NCBI RefSeq assembly: GCF_000023125.1
Contig: NC_013037.1
Location: forward strand, 2,418,001 to 2,482,000
DNA from: Dyadobacter fermentans DSM 18053
GTDB lineage: Bacteria > Bacteroidota > Bacteroidia > Cytophagales > Spirosomataceae
Direction of reading: 5' to 3'
Length of the DNA: 64,000 bases
Below are positions 17,543 to 26,587 of the stretch, one piece after another. Both the position numbers and the translations under genes were made by a program. The notes under the pieces are model-generated. The model worked only from the letters and a program-made list of their open reading frames with translations. It was not told the origin of the DNA and ran no database searches. The first letter of the stretch is position 1; every line of letters begins with the position of its first letter.

Positions 17543-18760
17543 TCAGATTTTCCGCACGATCAGCGTTGAATTCGTTCCGCCGAAGCCAAACGAATTGGAG
17601 AGGAATACATTGATGTTCTGCTCCTTAGTCTCAGGAATTATGTTGATTTTCGCAGAATCCTCGTCGGGGTTTTCGAAGTTGATATTCGGGGCGATGAACG
17701 AGTTCTGCATCATCAGCAGCGAGTAGACGATCTCGCTCGCGCCGGCCATCCAGCATTCGTGGCCGGTCATGGATTTGGTGGAGCTCACCGGCACGTCCCC
17801 CCCGAAGACTTCGAATATGGCCCTCGCCTCGCTGCCGTCACCCACCGGAGTAGATGTGGCGTGGGCATTAATGTAGTCGATTTCGCCGGTAGAAATGCCC
17901 GCCTGTTTCAATGCCATTTGCAGTGAACGCGTCTGGCCGTCGATGCTCGGGTTGGAGATATGGTCACCATTGGACGAGAATCCGTAGCCGATCAGCTCGC
18001 CGAGAATGGGTGCGCCGCGTTTAACGGCCGCTTCGTACGATTCGAGGATGACGGTGGCCGCGCCGCCGCTCGGGATCAGACCGTCGCGGTCGCGGTCGAA
18101 TGGGCGCGATGCTTTTTCAGGCTCCGACTCGCGGACGGAGAATGTGCCGAGGCCATCGAAACTAGCCATCGCCGCCGAATTGATCTCCTGCGCGCCCCCG
18201 CACACCACGCGCTCCTGCAAGCCCTGGCTGATCATCAGGTAGCCCATTCCGATCGAATGCGAACCCGACGCACAAGCCGCGCTCAATGTGAAATTGATGC
18301 CTTTCAATTTAAAAATCGTCGAAAGGTTCATGTTCACGGTGCTGTTCATGTTCTGGAAAATAGCCCCGGAGCCAATCAGCGTCGTGTCGTGCTTTTCGCG
18401 CACCTTGTCCACGGCCTCCACCACCGACGCCGCCGTGCTGTCGTTTCCGTAAATAATGCCCGTCTCGGTTTGTTCCAGAAAGTCGATATCGAGGCCCGAC
18501 TGCGCCAACGCCTCGTGCGTGGCCATGTAGGCGTACACGGCGGGCTGGTGCATTCCCACGCGCTGGCGGCGCGAGAGGTAATTTTTCAGATCGGGCTCCT
18601 GCACCATGCCGGTGAGTGCCGAGCGGAAGCCGAAATCCTTACGCACCTGATCGAACACGATACCACTTTTACCGGCATACAATGACTGCGTCACCTCGTC
18701 CAGGTTTTTGCCCAAACAAGAATAAATGCCGATACCCGTGATAACAACCCTCTGGCTCAT
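17543..18760 (-). CDS. Beta-ketoacyl-ACP synthase (FabF-like)
   Basis: A 405-residue type II ketosynthase with nucleophile in SAACASGSHS, first His in INAHATSTPVGD and second His in MTGHECWMAGA. Catalytically competent by sequence. It is the third gene of the transcript starting with the ammonia-lyase, 3 bp after the ketoreductase, and is the only one of the three ketosynthases without an overlapping Cys-less partner. It may catalyse the first extension of the aryl starter (inference from its position beside the starter-forming enzyme). Confidence 0.87.
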   Translation of the reverse strand: MSQRVVITGIGIYSCLGKNLDEVTQSLYAGKSGIVFDQVRKDFGFRSALTGMVQEPDLKNYLSRRQRVGMHQPAVYAYMATHEALAQSGLDIDFLEQTETGIIYGNDSTAASVVEAVDKVREKHDTTLIGSGAIFQNMNSTVNMNLSTIFKLKGINFTLSAACASGSHSIGMGYLMISQGLQERVVCGGAQEINSAAMASFDGLGTFSVRESEPEKASRPFDRDRDGLIPSGGAATVILESYEAAVKRGAPILGELIGYGFSSNGDHISNPSIDGQTRSLQMALKQAGISTGEIDYINAHATSTPVGDGSEARAIFEVFGGDVPVSSTKSMTGHECWMAGASEIVYSLLMMQNSFIAPNINFENPDEDSAKINIIPETKEQNINVFLSNSFGFGGTNSTLIVRKI

Positions 18761-18763
18761 CGA

Positions 18764-19495
18764 TTATGCGTAAATTCCTCCGTTGATATTAATAACCTCG
18801 CCCGTAATGTAAGCGGCCTTATCGGAAACGAGGAAGCTCACCAGGTGCGCCACCTCTTCCGCTTTGCCAAAACGGTTCATCGGTATCATTTGTTTCAATT
18901 CGTCCTCGTTAAGATCTTTGGTCATATCGCTCGTGATGAAGCCCGGCGCCACGGCATTCACCGTTATTTTGCGCTTGGCAACCTCCTGCGCTAGCGATTT
19001 CGTAGCGGCGATAATGGCCCCTTTGGCGGCCGAATAATTCACCTGTCCGGCCACGCCTTTCATACCCGACACCGACGCTATGTTCACAATCCGTCCGGAA
19101 CGCTTGCGCAGCATTTGCTGGATCGCATTCTGGGTAACGTTATACAAGCCCTTGGCGGAGATGTTCAGCACGTCGTCCCAATCCTTTTCAGGCATCCACA
19201 TAAACAGCCCGTCGCGGGTAATGCCGGCATTATTCACCAAAACACCGATAAACTTGTCTTCGTTCTGCTCGCGCCAGCCATTCAAAGCCTCATCCACTTC
19301 CGCTTTATGCTGCACATTGAAATGCAGGAGCTCGCCGTCGCCGCCATTGGCCCGGATCTCTGCCAGCGTTTCCTCCGCTGCCGCCTGGTTGGACGAGTAA
19401 TTGACCAATATGTATAAACCATGATCCTTGGCCAGCTGAACCGCAATGGCCCTGCCGAGTCCCCTGGATGCACCGGTTACCAATGCGCAATTCAT
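18764..19495 (-). CDS. 3-oxoacyl-ACP reductase (FabG/ApeQ-like SDR)
   Basis: A 243-residue short-chain dehydrogenase. The NADPH-binding motif is TGASRGLGRA, the catalytic set includes Asn in NNAG, Ser in ASVSG and YSAAKGA (YxxxK). It should reduce 3-oxoacyl-ACP intermediates in polyene elongation. It overlaps the ammonia-lyase stop as ATGA and precedes the FabF-like gene by 3 bp. Residues match FabG closely; the cluster context argues for a dedicated pigment enzyme over the housekeeping copy. Confidence 0.87.
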   Translation of the reverse strand: MNCALVTGASRGLGRAIAVQLAKDHGLYILVNYSSNQAAAEETLAEIRANGGDGELLHFNVQHKAEVDEALNGWREQNEDKFIGVLVNNAGITRDGLFMWMPEKDWDDVLNISAKGLYNVTQNAIQQMLRKRSGRIVNIASVSGMKGVAGQVNYSAAKGAIIAATKSLAQEVAKRKITVNAVAPGFITSDMTKDLNEDELKQMIPMNRFGKAEEVAHLVSFLVSDKAAYITGEVININGGIYA

Positions 19496-21021
19496 AAGTG
19501 AAATGGGGTTTCTTTAATATATTCAAAAACAGCCGCGATGCTCTCGGACTGCGGCACGTCGTCGGTAACGAACTGGGCGCGCTGGCGAATCTGCCCGTAC
19601 ACCGACTTCGCATTCGGCGAAAGCTTTTCCTTTTCTTCCGGATGTAGCAGGTCTATCGCCTGGCAAATCGCCATGATGTGGATCGACATTACCTGAAACG
19701 CATTTTCAAGCACCTGCTTGGCGATCACCGCCGAGTTGGTACCCATGCTCACAATATCCTGGTTGTCGTTGTTATTGGGAATGCTATGAATGTAAACCGA
19801 TGTCGATAATGCCTGGCTTTCGGCCGTGGTGGACGTGGCTGTAAACTGAACGCCCTGGAAACCGAAGTTCAGCCCCCATGTTCCTGCGTTGAGGAACGGC
19901 GGGAATTTACCATTCAATTTACTGTTCATCAGGAAGTTGAGCTGGCGTTCCATGAGCATGGTGAGTTTGGTCAGAACCAGTTTCACCTTGTCCATTTCCA
20001 GTGAGATATAGTCGCCGTGGAAGTTGCCGCCGTGGAAAACGTTATCATCTTCCGGCCGCACGATCGGGTTGTCGTTGGTTGAATTCAACTCATTTTCAAC
20101 CACTTCCTGCGCATATTGGATTGTATCGAGCACCGGGCCGAGGATTTGCGGCACGCAGCGGATCGAGTAGTATTCCTGTATTTTTCTTTCAAATTCGGTC
20201 TTCTGCATGGCCGTATCGTCGCGGAAGAGCTCCTCCCGGCTGCGGATGAGGCCGCTGCCGGCTACAAAGTCACGCATGAGCTGCGCCACCGTTTGCTGGC
20301 CTTTGTGGTGTTTCACGGCATTGAGCTGCTTCGAAAACGAATCGTCGAATGACTCGATGGCCTCGTTGATCATCGACGACGCAGTAATGGCCCATTGCAC
20401 GAGCCGTTTGGCGTAAATGAGGTTAATCGCCGCCATACCCGTCATGCAAGACGTGCCATTGATCAACCCGAGGCCGTCGCGGAGCTCCATTTTGAGCGGC
20501 TTAATGCCCTTTTCGGCCAACACCTCCGCGGTTTTGCGGCGCGCACCGTTTTCATACACATGCCCTTCGCCGATCAGGTTCAGGCCAAGGTGCGATAGCT
20601 GTACGAGGTCGCCGCTGGCGCCTACGCTGCCGTGCTCGAAGATTTCGGGAATTACACCATGATTTAAAAACGCCACCAACTGCTTGATCACGGCTGTGCT
20701 CACGCCCGAGTTGGCCTGCAAAAAAGAGTTCAGGCGCGCGAGCATCACGGCACGGGCGTAAATCTCGTTCAGTGGCTTCCCTACCCCGCTCGAATGGCTG
20801 CGGATCAGGTTGTATTGCAGGTTGTTGAGCTGGTCGGTTTCGATGCGGTATTGCGCCATGGGCCCAAAACCGGTATTGATACCGTATATGATTTTGTCTT
20901 TCGAGAAATTCGTTAAAAAAGCGAATGATTGGGATACTTGATGGAGGGCGTCTTCGGCTAAGATAAATTCCTTCTTTTCAAAAGCATACTGCTCGATCTG
21001 AGCTAATGAAATACGATTCAT
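19492..21021 (-). CDS. Aromatic amino acid ammonia-lyase, probable tyrosine ammonia-lyase
   Basis: Member of the HAL/PAL/TAL family, 509 residues. The Ala-Ser-Gly triad that forms the MIO cofactor is in GSVGASGDLVQLSHL, and the N-terminal loop has the catalytic Tyr in YGINTGFGPM. The substrate-pocket stretch NLIRSHSSGVG is, from memory, almost the same as in the Flavobacterium johnsoniae tyrosine ammonia-lyase. The product would be 4-coumarate, the aryl starter of flexirubin-type pigments. Histidine as substrate cannot be excluded by eye, but no histidine-degradation genes are nearby. First gene of its transcript, divergent from the exporter fusion. Confidence 0.85.
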   Translation of the reverse strand: MNRISLAQIEQYAFEKKEFILAEDALHQVSQSFAFLTNFSKDKIIYGINTGFGPMAQYRIETDQLNNLQYNLIRSHSSGVGKPLNEIYARAVMLARLNSFLQANSGVSTAVIKQLVAFLNHGVIPEIFEHGSVGASGDLVQLSHLGLNLIGEGHVYENGARRKTAEVLAEKGIKPLKMELRDGLGLINGTSCMTGMAAINLIYAKRLVQWAITASSMINEAIESFDDSFSKQLNAVKHHKGQQTVAQLMRDFVAGSGLIRSREELFRDDTAMQKTEFERKIQEYYSIRCVPQILGPVLDTIQYAQEVVENELNSTNDNPIVRPEDDNVFHGGNFHGDYISLEMDKVKLVLTKLTMLMERQLNFLMNSKLNGKFPPFLNAGTWGLNFGFQGVQFTATSTTAESQALSTSVYIHSIPNNNDNQDIVSMGTNSAVIAKQVLENAFQVMSIHIMAICQAIDLLHPEEKEKLSPNAKSVYGQIRQRAQFVTDDVPQSESIAAVFEYIKETPFHL

Positions 21022-21111
21022 TTAGTGCTGGCGTAATTAAATATGGTGTAAAATAAATCTTTTTTCAGCGTTTTGGCAAACACGAACCGGTAAGCGGCAA
21101 CAGGCACGGAA

Positions 21112-21142
21112 GTTGCCGGAGTGATACAATTCATTAATTTTG
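21112..21142 (+). promoter_or_regulatory. Promoter of the exporter-oxidoreductase operon
   Basis: GTTG (21112-21115), 19 bp, then TAATTTTG (21135-21142): an exact -7 box and a -33 box with one mismatch. Transcription would begin near 21147, about 20 bp before the ATG at 21167. On the opposite strand a weaker pair (TTTG, about 21 bp, TATTTTAC) could serve the ammonia-lyase operon. Confidence 0.6.
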
Positions 21143-21166
21143 CCGGACATTCACGTTACGCTGTCA

Positions 21167-24100
21167 ATGCTAGGAGATTTACTATTAAGGCTAAACAAAT
21201 TCCTTTCCAATCACAAAGCCGCGTTTTTCCTTAGTCTGCTCGCCATTGTCGGTATCCTCCTGGCCGGGATTGCGCGGCTAAAAGTAACCGAAAGTATTTT
21301 CGCGACGCTACCGAAGGGTAAAAGCTTCGAAGAGTTCAATCGGTTGGTGGAAAGTAAAAACATTATCAACCAAATCGTTTTCTCCCTCGAAATCCCCGCC
21401 GAGACGGACACCGATGCCGCGCGAGAGATCGCCGAAAACTTCACCGACTCGCTGGGCCGCTACACCAACGGCTATGTACGCAACATCCAGGCCGAGCGCC
21501 CGAATGTGCAGGAAGATGTCTATCAATATGTATACAGCCACTTTCCGCTGCTCATCGAGCCTTCTTATTACACCCATATTCAATCCCGCATCGTCCCCGA
21601 CTCGATCCGCGCGTCGGTGGCTTCCACCTATAACCAGCTCCTCACCCCCGGCGGCTCGTTTCTGAAACAATTTGTACTCAACGACCCGCTCGGCGTGACC
21701 GGCCGGTATTTCAAAGAACTGAACGCCGCCAACAACACCGGCGCCATGGTAATGGACGACGGCATCATGTTCACCGCCGACCGCAAGAGCGTCCTCATTT
21801 TCGCCTCCACCAGCTTCGATTCCGGCAGTTCCGAAAAAAACGTGGAGCTTTTCGAGCTCATGGAGGCATTCAAAACCAAATGGAACCGCCAGCACCGGTA
21901 TAACAAGTTCTCTTATTTCGGCACATTCGAAATTGCGGCGCGGAATGCCATTCAGGTGAAGCAGGATTCGTATTTTACGTCGTTTCTGGCATTGGCGGGC
22001 ATTCTGGCGCTGCTCATCGCCTATTACCGGAAGCTGCTCATACCTATTTACATTACATTGCCGGGCGTTTTCGGGGCGTTGTTCGCGCTGGGCATTGTGG
22101 GTTATGTCCGGCCGGAGATCTCGGGCATCTCGCTGGCCACCGGCGCGGTGATCTTCGGCATTCTGCTCGATTACGCATTCCACTTTTTCACACACCTCAG
22201 GCACACGCATTCCATTCCCGTTGCAATTAAGGAAGTAAGCGGACCGCTGCTCACCGGCAGTTTCACCACGGTGATGGCGTTCAGCGCGTTGCATTTCGCC
22301 AATTCCACCGTGTTACAGGACTTTGGCCTGTTCTCCTCGCTCGCATTGTTCGGTGCGGCGCTGTTTACGCTCACCGCATTGCCGGTCATCCTCTCCTCCA
22401 CGCGTTTCGACATTCAAAAGATTCCCGGCGAACAGAGCTGGTTCCGCATTCCCACAATTCCCGACCAATGGCGCGGCGCCACATTGGCGGGCATTGCCGT
22501 GCTGACGGGCATATTCCTTTACTTTTCAGGCGGCACCGAGTTCGACGCCGGTTTCGAAAACCTCAGCATTCAGGACCCGGAACTGAGCGGCCGCGAGGAA
22601 GCACTTACGGGCATCAATCCCCGGAAACAAAAGCGCATTTACGTATTCGCATCCAACCCGCGCCGGGCCGTGGCGGAGCAGGTCAATCACGATGCATATC
22701 GAAAACTGACGGCATTACACAGCGAGGGCCGCATTGTCAGCTTCGTGTCATCCGGCTCCCTGCTGATCCCGCAGGACCTCAAACGCGAGCGGATGCGGCG
22801 CTGGCAGGATTTCTGGACGCCGGGCCGCACCGATTCCACATTCCGCGTGCTCAACCAGTCGGCGGCGCAGCACGGCTTCAACGCCTACGCATTCAATGAT
22901 TTCAAAGGTTGGATTGCCGGCAGGAGCACTTCCAACATCTCGCTCGATACACTTTTTACGGAACTGGGCGTCGATAACCTGATCGATGTGAAAGCGTCGG
23001 GCACGACGTTCATTTCGACTGTGGTCGTGAATCAGGAAAAACTGAACGACGTCAAAAAGGAACTGAGGGCCATTCCGGGCGTCGAACTCTTCGATCGCGG
23101 TGAGCTGGCGGGCGAGCTGCTCACGATGGTCAAGGATGATTTCAACTACTTATTATTCATTTCGGCGGCCATTGTATTCTTTACATTACTGATCGTGTAC
23201 GGCCGCATCGAGCTCACGCTGCTGTCGTTCCTGCCGATGGTGATCAGCTGGATCTGGATTTTGGGCATAGCGGCCATTCTCGGCATCAAATTCAACTTTG
23301 TGAATGTGATCGTGACGACCTTCATTTTCGGGTTGGGCGACGATTTCAGCATTTTTGTTACCGACGGGTTATTGAGTAAATACAAGTCCGGCAAAGACAC
23401 ATTGCGCTCCTACCAGGCCGCCATTGCATTATCGGCGACCACCACATTGATCGGCACCGGCGTGCTCATCTTCGCCGAACATCCGGCCATTCACTCGATT
23501 TCGCTCATCAGCGTGCTCGGGATTGTATGTATCCTGTTCATTTCGTTTGTTTTCCAGCCGGTATTCTTCGATTTTTTTGTCCAGAAACGCATTGCCCAAA
23601 AGAAAGCGCCGGTGACGATGCTGCCTTTCCTGATCAGCATTTCGAGCTTCAATTACTTCCTCTCGGGCTGTCTGTTCCTGCATTCCAAGCTCGTCACGAT
23701 TTTGCTGCTCCCGATGACGCGGAAAAAGAAGCGGGCGGCGATCAACAACTCGCTTTCTTTTTACGCCAAAACCGTGATTTATTCGGGCCCGCATGTGAAA
23801 AAGAACTTTTCGGGGCTCGAAAACCTGGATATGAACCGGCCGGTGATTTTCATCGCCAACCACACGTCTTTCCTGGACATCCTGCTGGCGATCATGCTGC
23901 ACCCCAAAATCGTGCTGATGGTAAAAGGCTGGGTGTATAAATCGCCGTTCTTTGGCCCTATTATCCGTTTTGCCGGCTATGTGTACAGCGAGGACGGCCC
24001 TGAGGAGAATATCGAAAAGGTGAAAGCCCTGGTGGCCGACGGCTACTCGGTGCTCATTTTCCCGGAGGGCACGCGCTCGGAGGACGGCAACATTGCGCGG

Positions 24101-25030
24101 TTCCACAAAGGCGCATTTTACCTCGCCGAGCAGCTCGGCCTAGACATTCAGCCGATATTGCTCCACGGCGCGCACGACGTACTGCCCAAAAATGACTTCC
24201 TCATTCGCCCGGGCGCGCTCAACGTGCGCGTACTGCCGCGTATCAGCTATGCGGACGAGTGCTGGGGCCCCACGCTGCGCGACAAAACGAAGGCCATTGC
24301 CGCATTCTATAAGCAGGAGTTTGCCGCATTTAAAAACGAAATGGAGGACACGGCCTATTTGAAACATAAAATCTTCACCAATTACGTGTTCAAAGGGCCA
24401 GTGCTGGAATGGTATTTCAAAGTAAAATGGCGGCTTGAAAGCAAGAACTTTACCTACTATAATGAGCTGATCGGCGACAGGAAGCGCATTCTGGACGTCG
24501 GTTGCGGGTACGGCTACCTGTCGTTTTTCCTACATTACAAAAACGAGGAGCGCGTGATCACGGGCATCGACTACGACGAGGAAAAAATCGAAATCGCCGA
24601 AAACAGCTATAACAAAACGGCCAACCTGCGGTTTGTTTACCAGGACATTATGGCGGCAGACCTCGGTTCGCAGGACGTCCTGTTTTTAAATGATGTGCTG
24701 CATTATTTATCCAGGGAAAAACAAGTTATTTTGCTCGAACGTTGTGCCGCAGCCTTGGCGCCGGGCGGGATCCTGTTTATCCGCGACGGCATCACCGACC
24801 TGACCACGAAACATCAGAACACACAAAAGACCGAAGCATTGTCGACAGGCCTGTTTGCATTCAACCGGAAGACCGACGAATTCCACTTCTTCGCATCGCA
24901 GGACATCCGCGATTACGCGACGAGGCACGGCTTTGGTTACGAAATGCAGGAGCATTCCAGCAATACTTCCAATGTGCTTTTCGTGTTGCGCAAACCCGCG
25001 TTCCCTCCTACCTCGCCGATTACTAACTAG
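21167..25030 (+). CDS. Trifunctional fusion: MMPL/RND exporter, PlsC acyltransferase, SAM methyltransferase
   Basis: A 1287-residue protein with three modules. Residues 1 to about 850 form an MMPL/RND-type exporter: an N-terminal helix, a periplasmic loop, a block of helices, a second large loop and a second helix block. Residues about 880-1050 are a PlsC-like acyltransferase with NHTSFLD (HxxxxD) near 897 and FPEGTR near 963. Residues about 1090-1280 are a class I methyltransferase (LDVGCGYGYLSFF near 1108). The ATG at 21167 was chosen over an upstream in-frame TTG at 21140 because that TTG lies inside the promoter -7 box. It probably loads the pigment on a lipid, methylates it and exports it. 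It leads the transcript including the two oxidoreductases. Confidence 0.88.
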   Translation: MLGDLLLRLNKFLSNHKAAFFLSLLAIVGILLAGIARLKVTESIFATLPKGKSFEEFNRLVESKNIINQIVFSLEIPAETDTDAAREIAENFTDSLGRYTNGYVRNIQAERPNVQEDVYQYVYSHFPLLIEPSYYTHIQSRIVPDSIRASVASTYNQLLTPGGSFLKQFVLNDPLGVTGRYFKELNAANNTGAMVMDDGIMFTADRKSVLIFASTSFDSGSSEKNVELFELMEAFKTKWNRQHRYNKFSYFGTFEIAARNAIQVKQDSYFTSFLALAGILALLIAYYRKLLIPIYITLPGVFGALFALGIVGYVRPEISGISLATGAVIFGILLDYAFHFFTHLRHTHSIPVAIKEVSGPLLTGSFTTVMAFSALHFANSTVLQDFGLFSSLALFGAALFTLTALPVILSSTRFDIQKIPGEQSWFRIPTIPDQWRGATLAGIAVLTGIFLYFSGGTEFDAGFENLSIQDPELSGREEALTGINPRKQKRIYVFASNPRRAVAEQVNHDAYRKLTALHSEGRIVSFVSSGSLLIPQDLKRERMRRWQDFWTPGRTDSTFRVLNQSAAQHGFNAYAFNDFKGWIAGRSTSNISLDTLFTELGVDNLIDVKASGTTFISTVVVNQEKLNDVKKELRAIPGVELFDRGELAGELLTMVKDDFNYLLFISAAIVFFTLLIVYGRIELTLLSFLPMVISWIWILGIAAILGIKFNFVNVIVTTFIFGLGDDFSIFVTDGLLSKYKSGKDTLRSYQAAIALSATTTLIGTGVLIFAEHPAIHSISLISVLGIVCILFISFVFQPVFFDFFVQKRIAQKKAPVTMLPFLISISSFNYFLSGCLFLHSKLVTILLLPMTRKKKRAAINNSLSFYAKTVIYSGPHVKKNFSGLENLDMNRPVIFIANHTSFLDILLAIMLHPKIVLMVKGWVYKSPFFGPIIRFAGYVYSEDGPEENIEKVKALVADGYSVLIFPEGTRSEDGNIARFHKGAFYLAEQLGLDIQPILLHGAHDVLPKNDFLIRPGALNVRVLPRISYADECWGPTLRDKTKAIAAFYKQEFAAFKNEMEDTAYLKHKIFTNYVFKGPVLEWYFKVKWRLESKNFTYYNELIGDRKRILDVGCGYGYLSFFLHYKNEERVITGIDYDEEKIEIAENSYNKTANLRFVYQDIMAADLGSQDVLFLNDVLHYLSREKQVILLERCAAALAPGGILFIRDGITDLTTKHQNTQKTEALSTGLFAFNRKTDEFHFFASQDIRDYATRHGFGYEMQEHSSNTSNVLFVLRKPAFPPTSPITN

Positions 25031-25052
25031 GATTTTTTCATTCACCATATAA

Positions 25053-26585
25053 ATGCAAACTTCCGCTGTGCAAAAGGAATATGATTTTGTGATTGTTGGG
25101 AGCGGACTGGGCGGTCTGGCTTGTGCCAACATCCTGGCAAAGGAAGGTTATAGTGTGGTGGTACTCGAAAAAAACCATCAGATCGGCGGACATTTGCAGG
25201 TTTACAGCCGCGACAAGACGATTTACGACACCGGCGTACATTATGTAGGCGGCCTCGACGAGGGCGAGAATCTCTACCAGTTTTTCAAATATTTCGGCAT
25301 TCTCGATAAACTGAAACTCAAACGGCTCGACGACGACCGGTTCGATGTGATCCGCTTCGAGGACGGCTCCGAATATGCCTACGCGCAGGGAATGGAGCAT
25401 TTTGAGCAAAAACTGATCTCCTATTTCCCCGATGAAGCAGCCGCTATCCGGGCCTACTGCCAAAAAGTGACGGATACCTGTGCGAAATTCCCGCTTTACA
25501 ACCTGGAAACGGCAGGCGACAACTACCTGAACGACGAGAGCATCCTCACCCTGAACGCCTACGATTACATTGCATCCCTCACCGACAACATCCGTTTGCG
25601 GAATGTGCTCGCGGGAAACAACTTATTGTATGCGGGTGTGAAGGAGAAAACGCCGTTTTACGTGCACGCGCTCATTCTCAAAAGCTACCTCAACGGTGCC
25701 TACAAATTCGTGGACGGCGGCTCGCAGATCGCGATCCAGCTCAGCCGTGCGGTAAGGCAGCACGGCGGGGAGATTTACAAGCATAAAAAGGTAACCGGCG
25801 CGCATTACAACGAAAAGGGGCACATTACCGAAGTGGTGTGCGAGAATGGCGAGACTTTCCGCGGAAGGGAATTTATCTCCAATATCCACCCGTCGGTCAC
25901 GATCGACGTTTTCGGCCCGGAACGGTTCCTGAGTGTGTACCGCGCCAGAGTGCAGGCGCTGGAAAACAGTGTTTCGACCTTCCTGGTGCATATTTCCTTC
26001 AAAGACAACACCTTCGAATACCTGAATTACAACATTTACCAGCACCATATCGACAACGTTTGGGAAGGTGTATCGTACGACCAGGCTACCTGGCCGCAGA
26101 CCTATTTCATTTGCACGCCTTCGATCTCCAAGAAAGGCGAATACGCCGATTCGATGTCGATCATGTGTTACATGGATGCATCGGAAACGGCAGCCTGGGC
26201 CGATACATTCAGTACGGTGGCCGAGCCCGGGGCGCGGGATGCGGCTTACGCGCAGTTCAAAAAAGATAAGGAAGCGCTGGTGCTGGCCCGGATTGAGACG
26301 GTATTTCCCGGCATTTCGGCGAAAATCAAATCGGTGCACAGCGCATCGCCGCTGACCTTCCGGGATTACATCGGTAACGGAAACGGCACGATGTACGGCA
26401 TCGTCAAAGATTCGACATCGCCCATGAAAACGCGGATCAACACGCGCACCAAAATCCCGAACCTGCACCTGACGGGCCAGAATATTTCCCTGCACGGGAT
26501 ATTAGGGGTGACCGTCAGCGCTTTTGTCACGTGCTTCTCATTTTTAGATAAAGAAAAACTCATTCAAAAAGTAAAAAACGCCTGA
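25053..26585 (+). CDS. CrtI/retinol-saturase-like FAD-dependent oxidoreductase
   Basis: A 510-residue flavoprotein related to phytoene desaturases and all-trans-retinol 13,14-reductase. The FAD-binding motif IVGSGLGGLACA is at residues 14-25 and the C-terminus has the second dinucleotide-contact region (LHLTGQNISLHGILG). It lies 22 bp after the exporter fusion and 2 bp before the next flavoprotein. A role in adjusting the polyene chain (desaturation or saturation) is plausible by homology to CrtI-type enzymes, but the true substrate is unknown. It is distinct from the genuine carotenoid crtI at 57917. Confidence 0.82.
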   Translation: MQTSAVQKEYDFVIVGSGLGGLACANILAKEGYSVVVLEKNHQIGGHLQVYSRDKTIYDTGVHYVGGLDEGENLYQFFKYFGILDKLKLKRLDDDRFDVIRFEDGSEYAYAQGMEHFEQKLISYFPDEAAAIRAYCQKVTDTCAKFPLYNLETAGDNYLNDESILTLNAYDYIASLTDNIRLRNVLAGNNLLYAGVKEKTPFYVHALILKSYLNGAYKFVDGGSQIAIQLSRAVRQHGGEIYKHKKVTGAHYNEKGHITEVVCENGETFRGREFISNIHPSVTIDVFGPERFLSVYRARVQALENSVSTFLVHISFKDNTFEYLNYNIYQHHIDNVWEGVSYDQATWPQTYFICTPSISKKGEYADSMSIMCYMDASETAAWADTFSTVAEPGARDAAYAQFKKDKEALVLARIETVFPGISAKIKSVHSASPLTFRDYIGNGNGTMYGIVKDSTSPMKTRINTRTKIPNLHLTGQNISLHGILGVTVSAFVTCFSFLDKEKLIQKVKNA

Positions 26586-26587
26586 TT

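Noticed and set aside
21308..22294. Minus-strand open frame of 328 codons inside the exporter fusion
   Set aside because: No motif and no start context; the plus-strand gene has strong domain matches.
25053..26585. A second carotenoid crtI
   Set aside because: The protein is CrtI-like, but it sits in the polyene operon between the exporter and the halogenase-like gene, and the true crtI with its synthase partner is at 57917.
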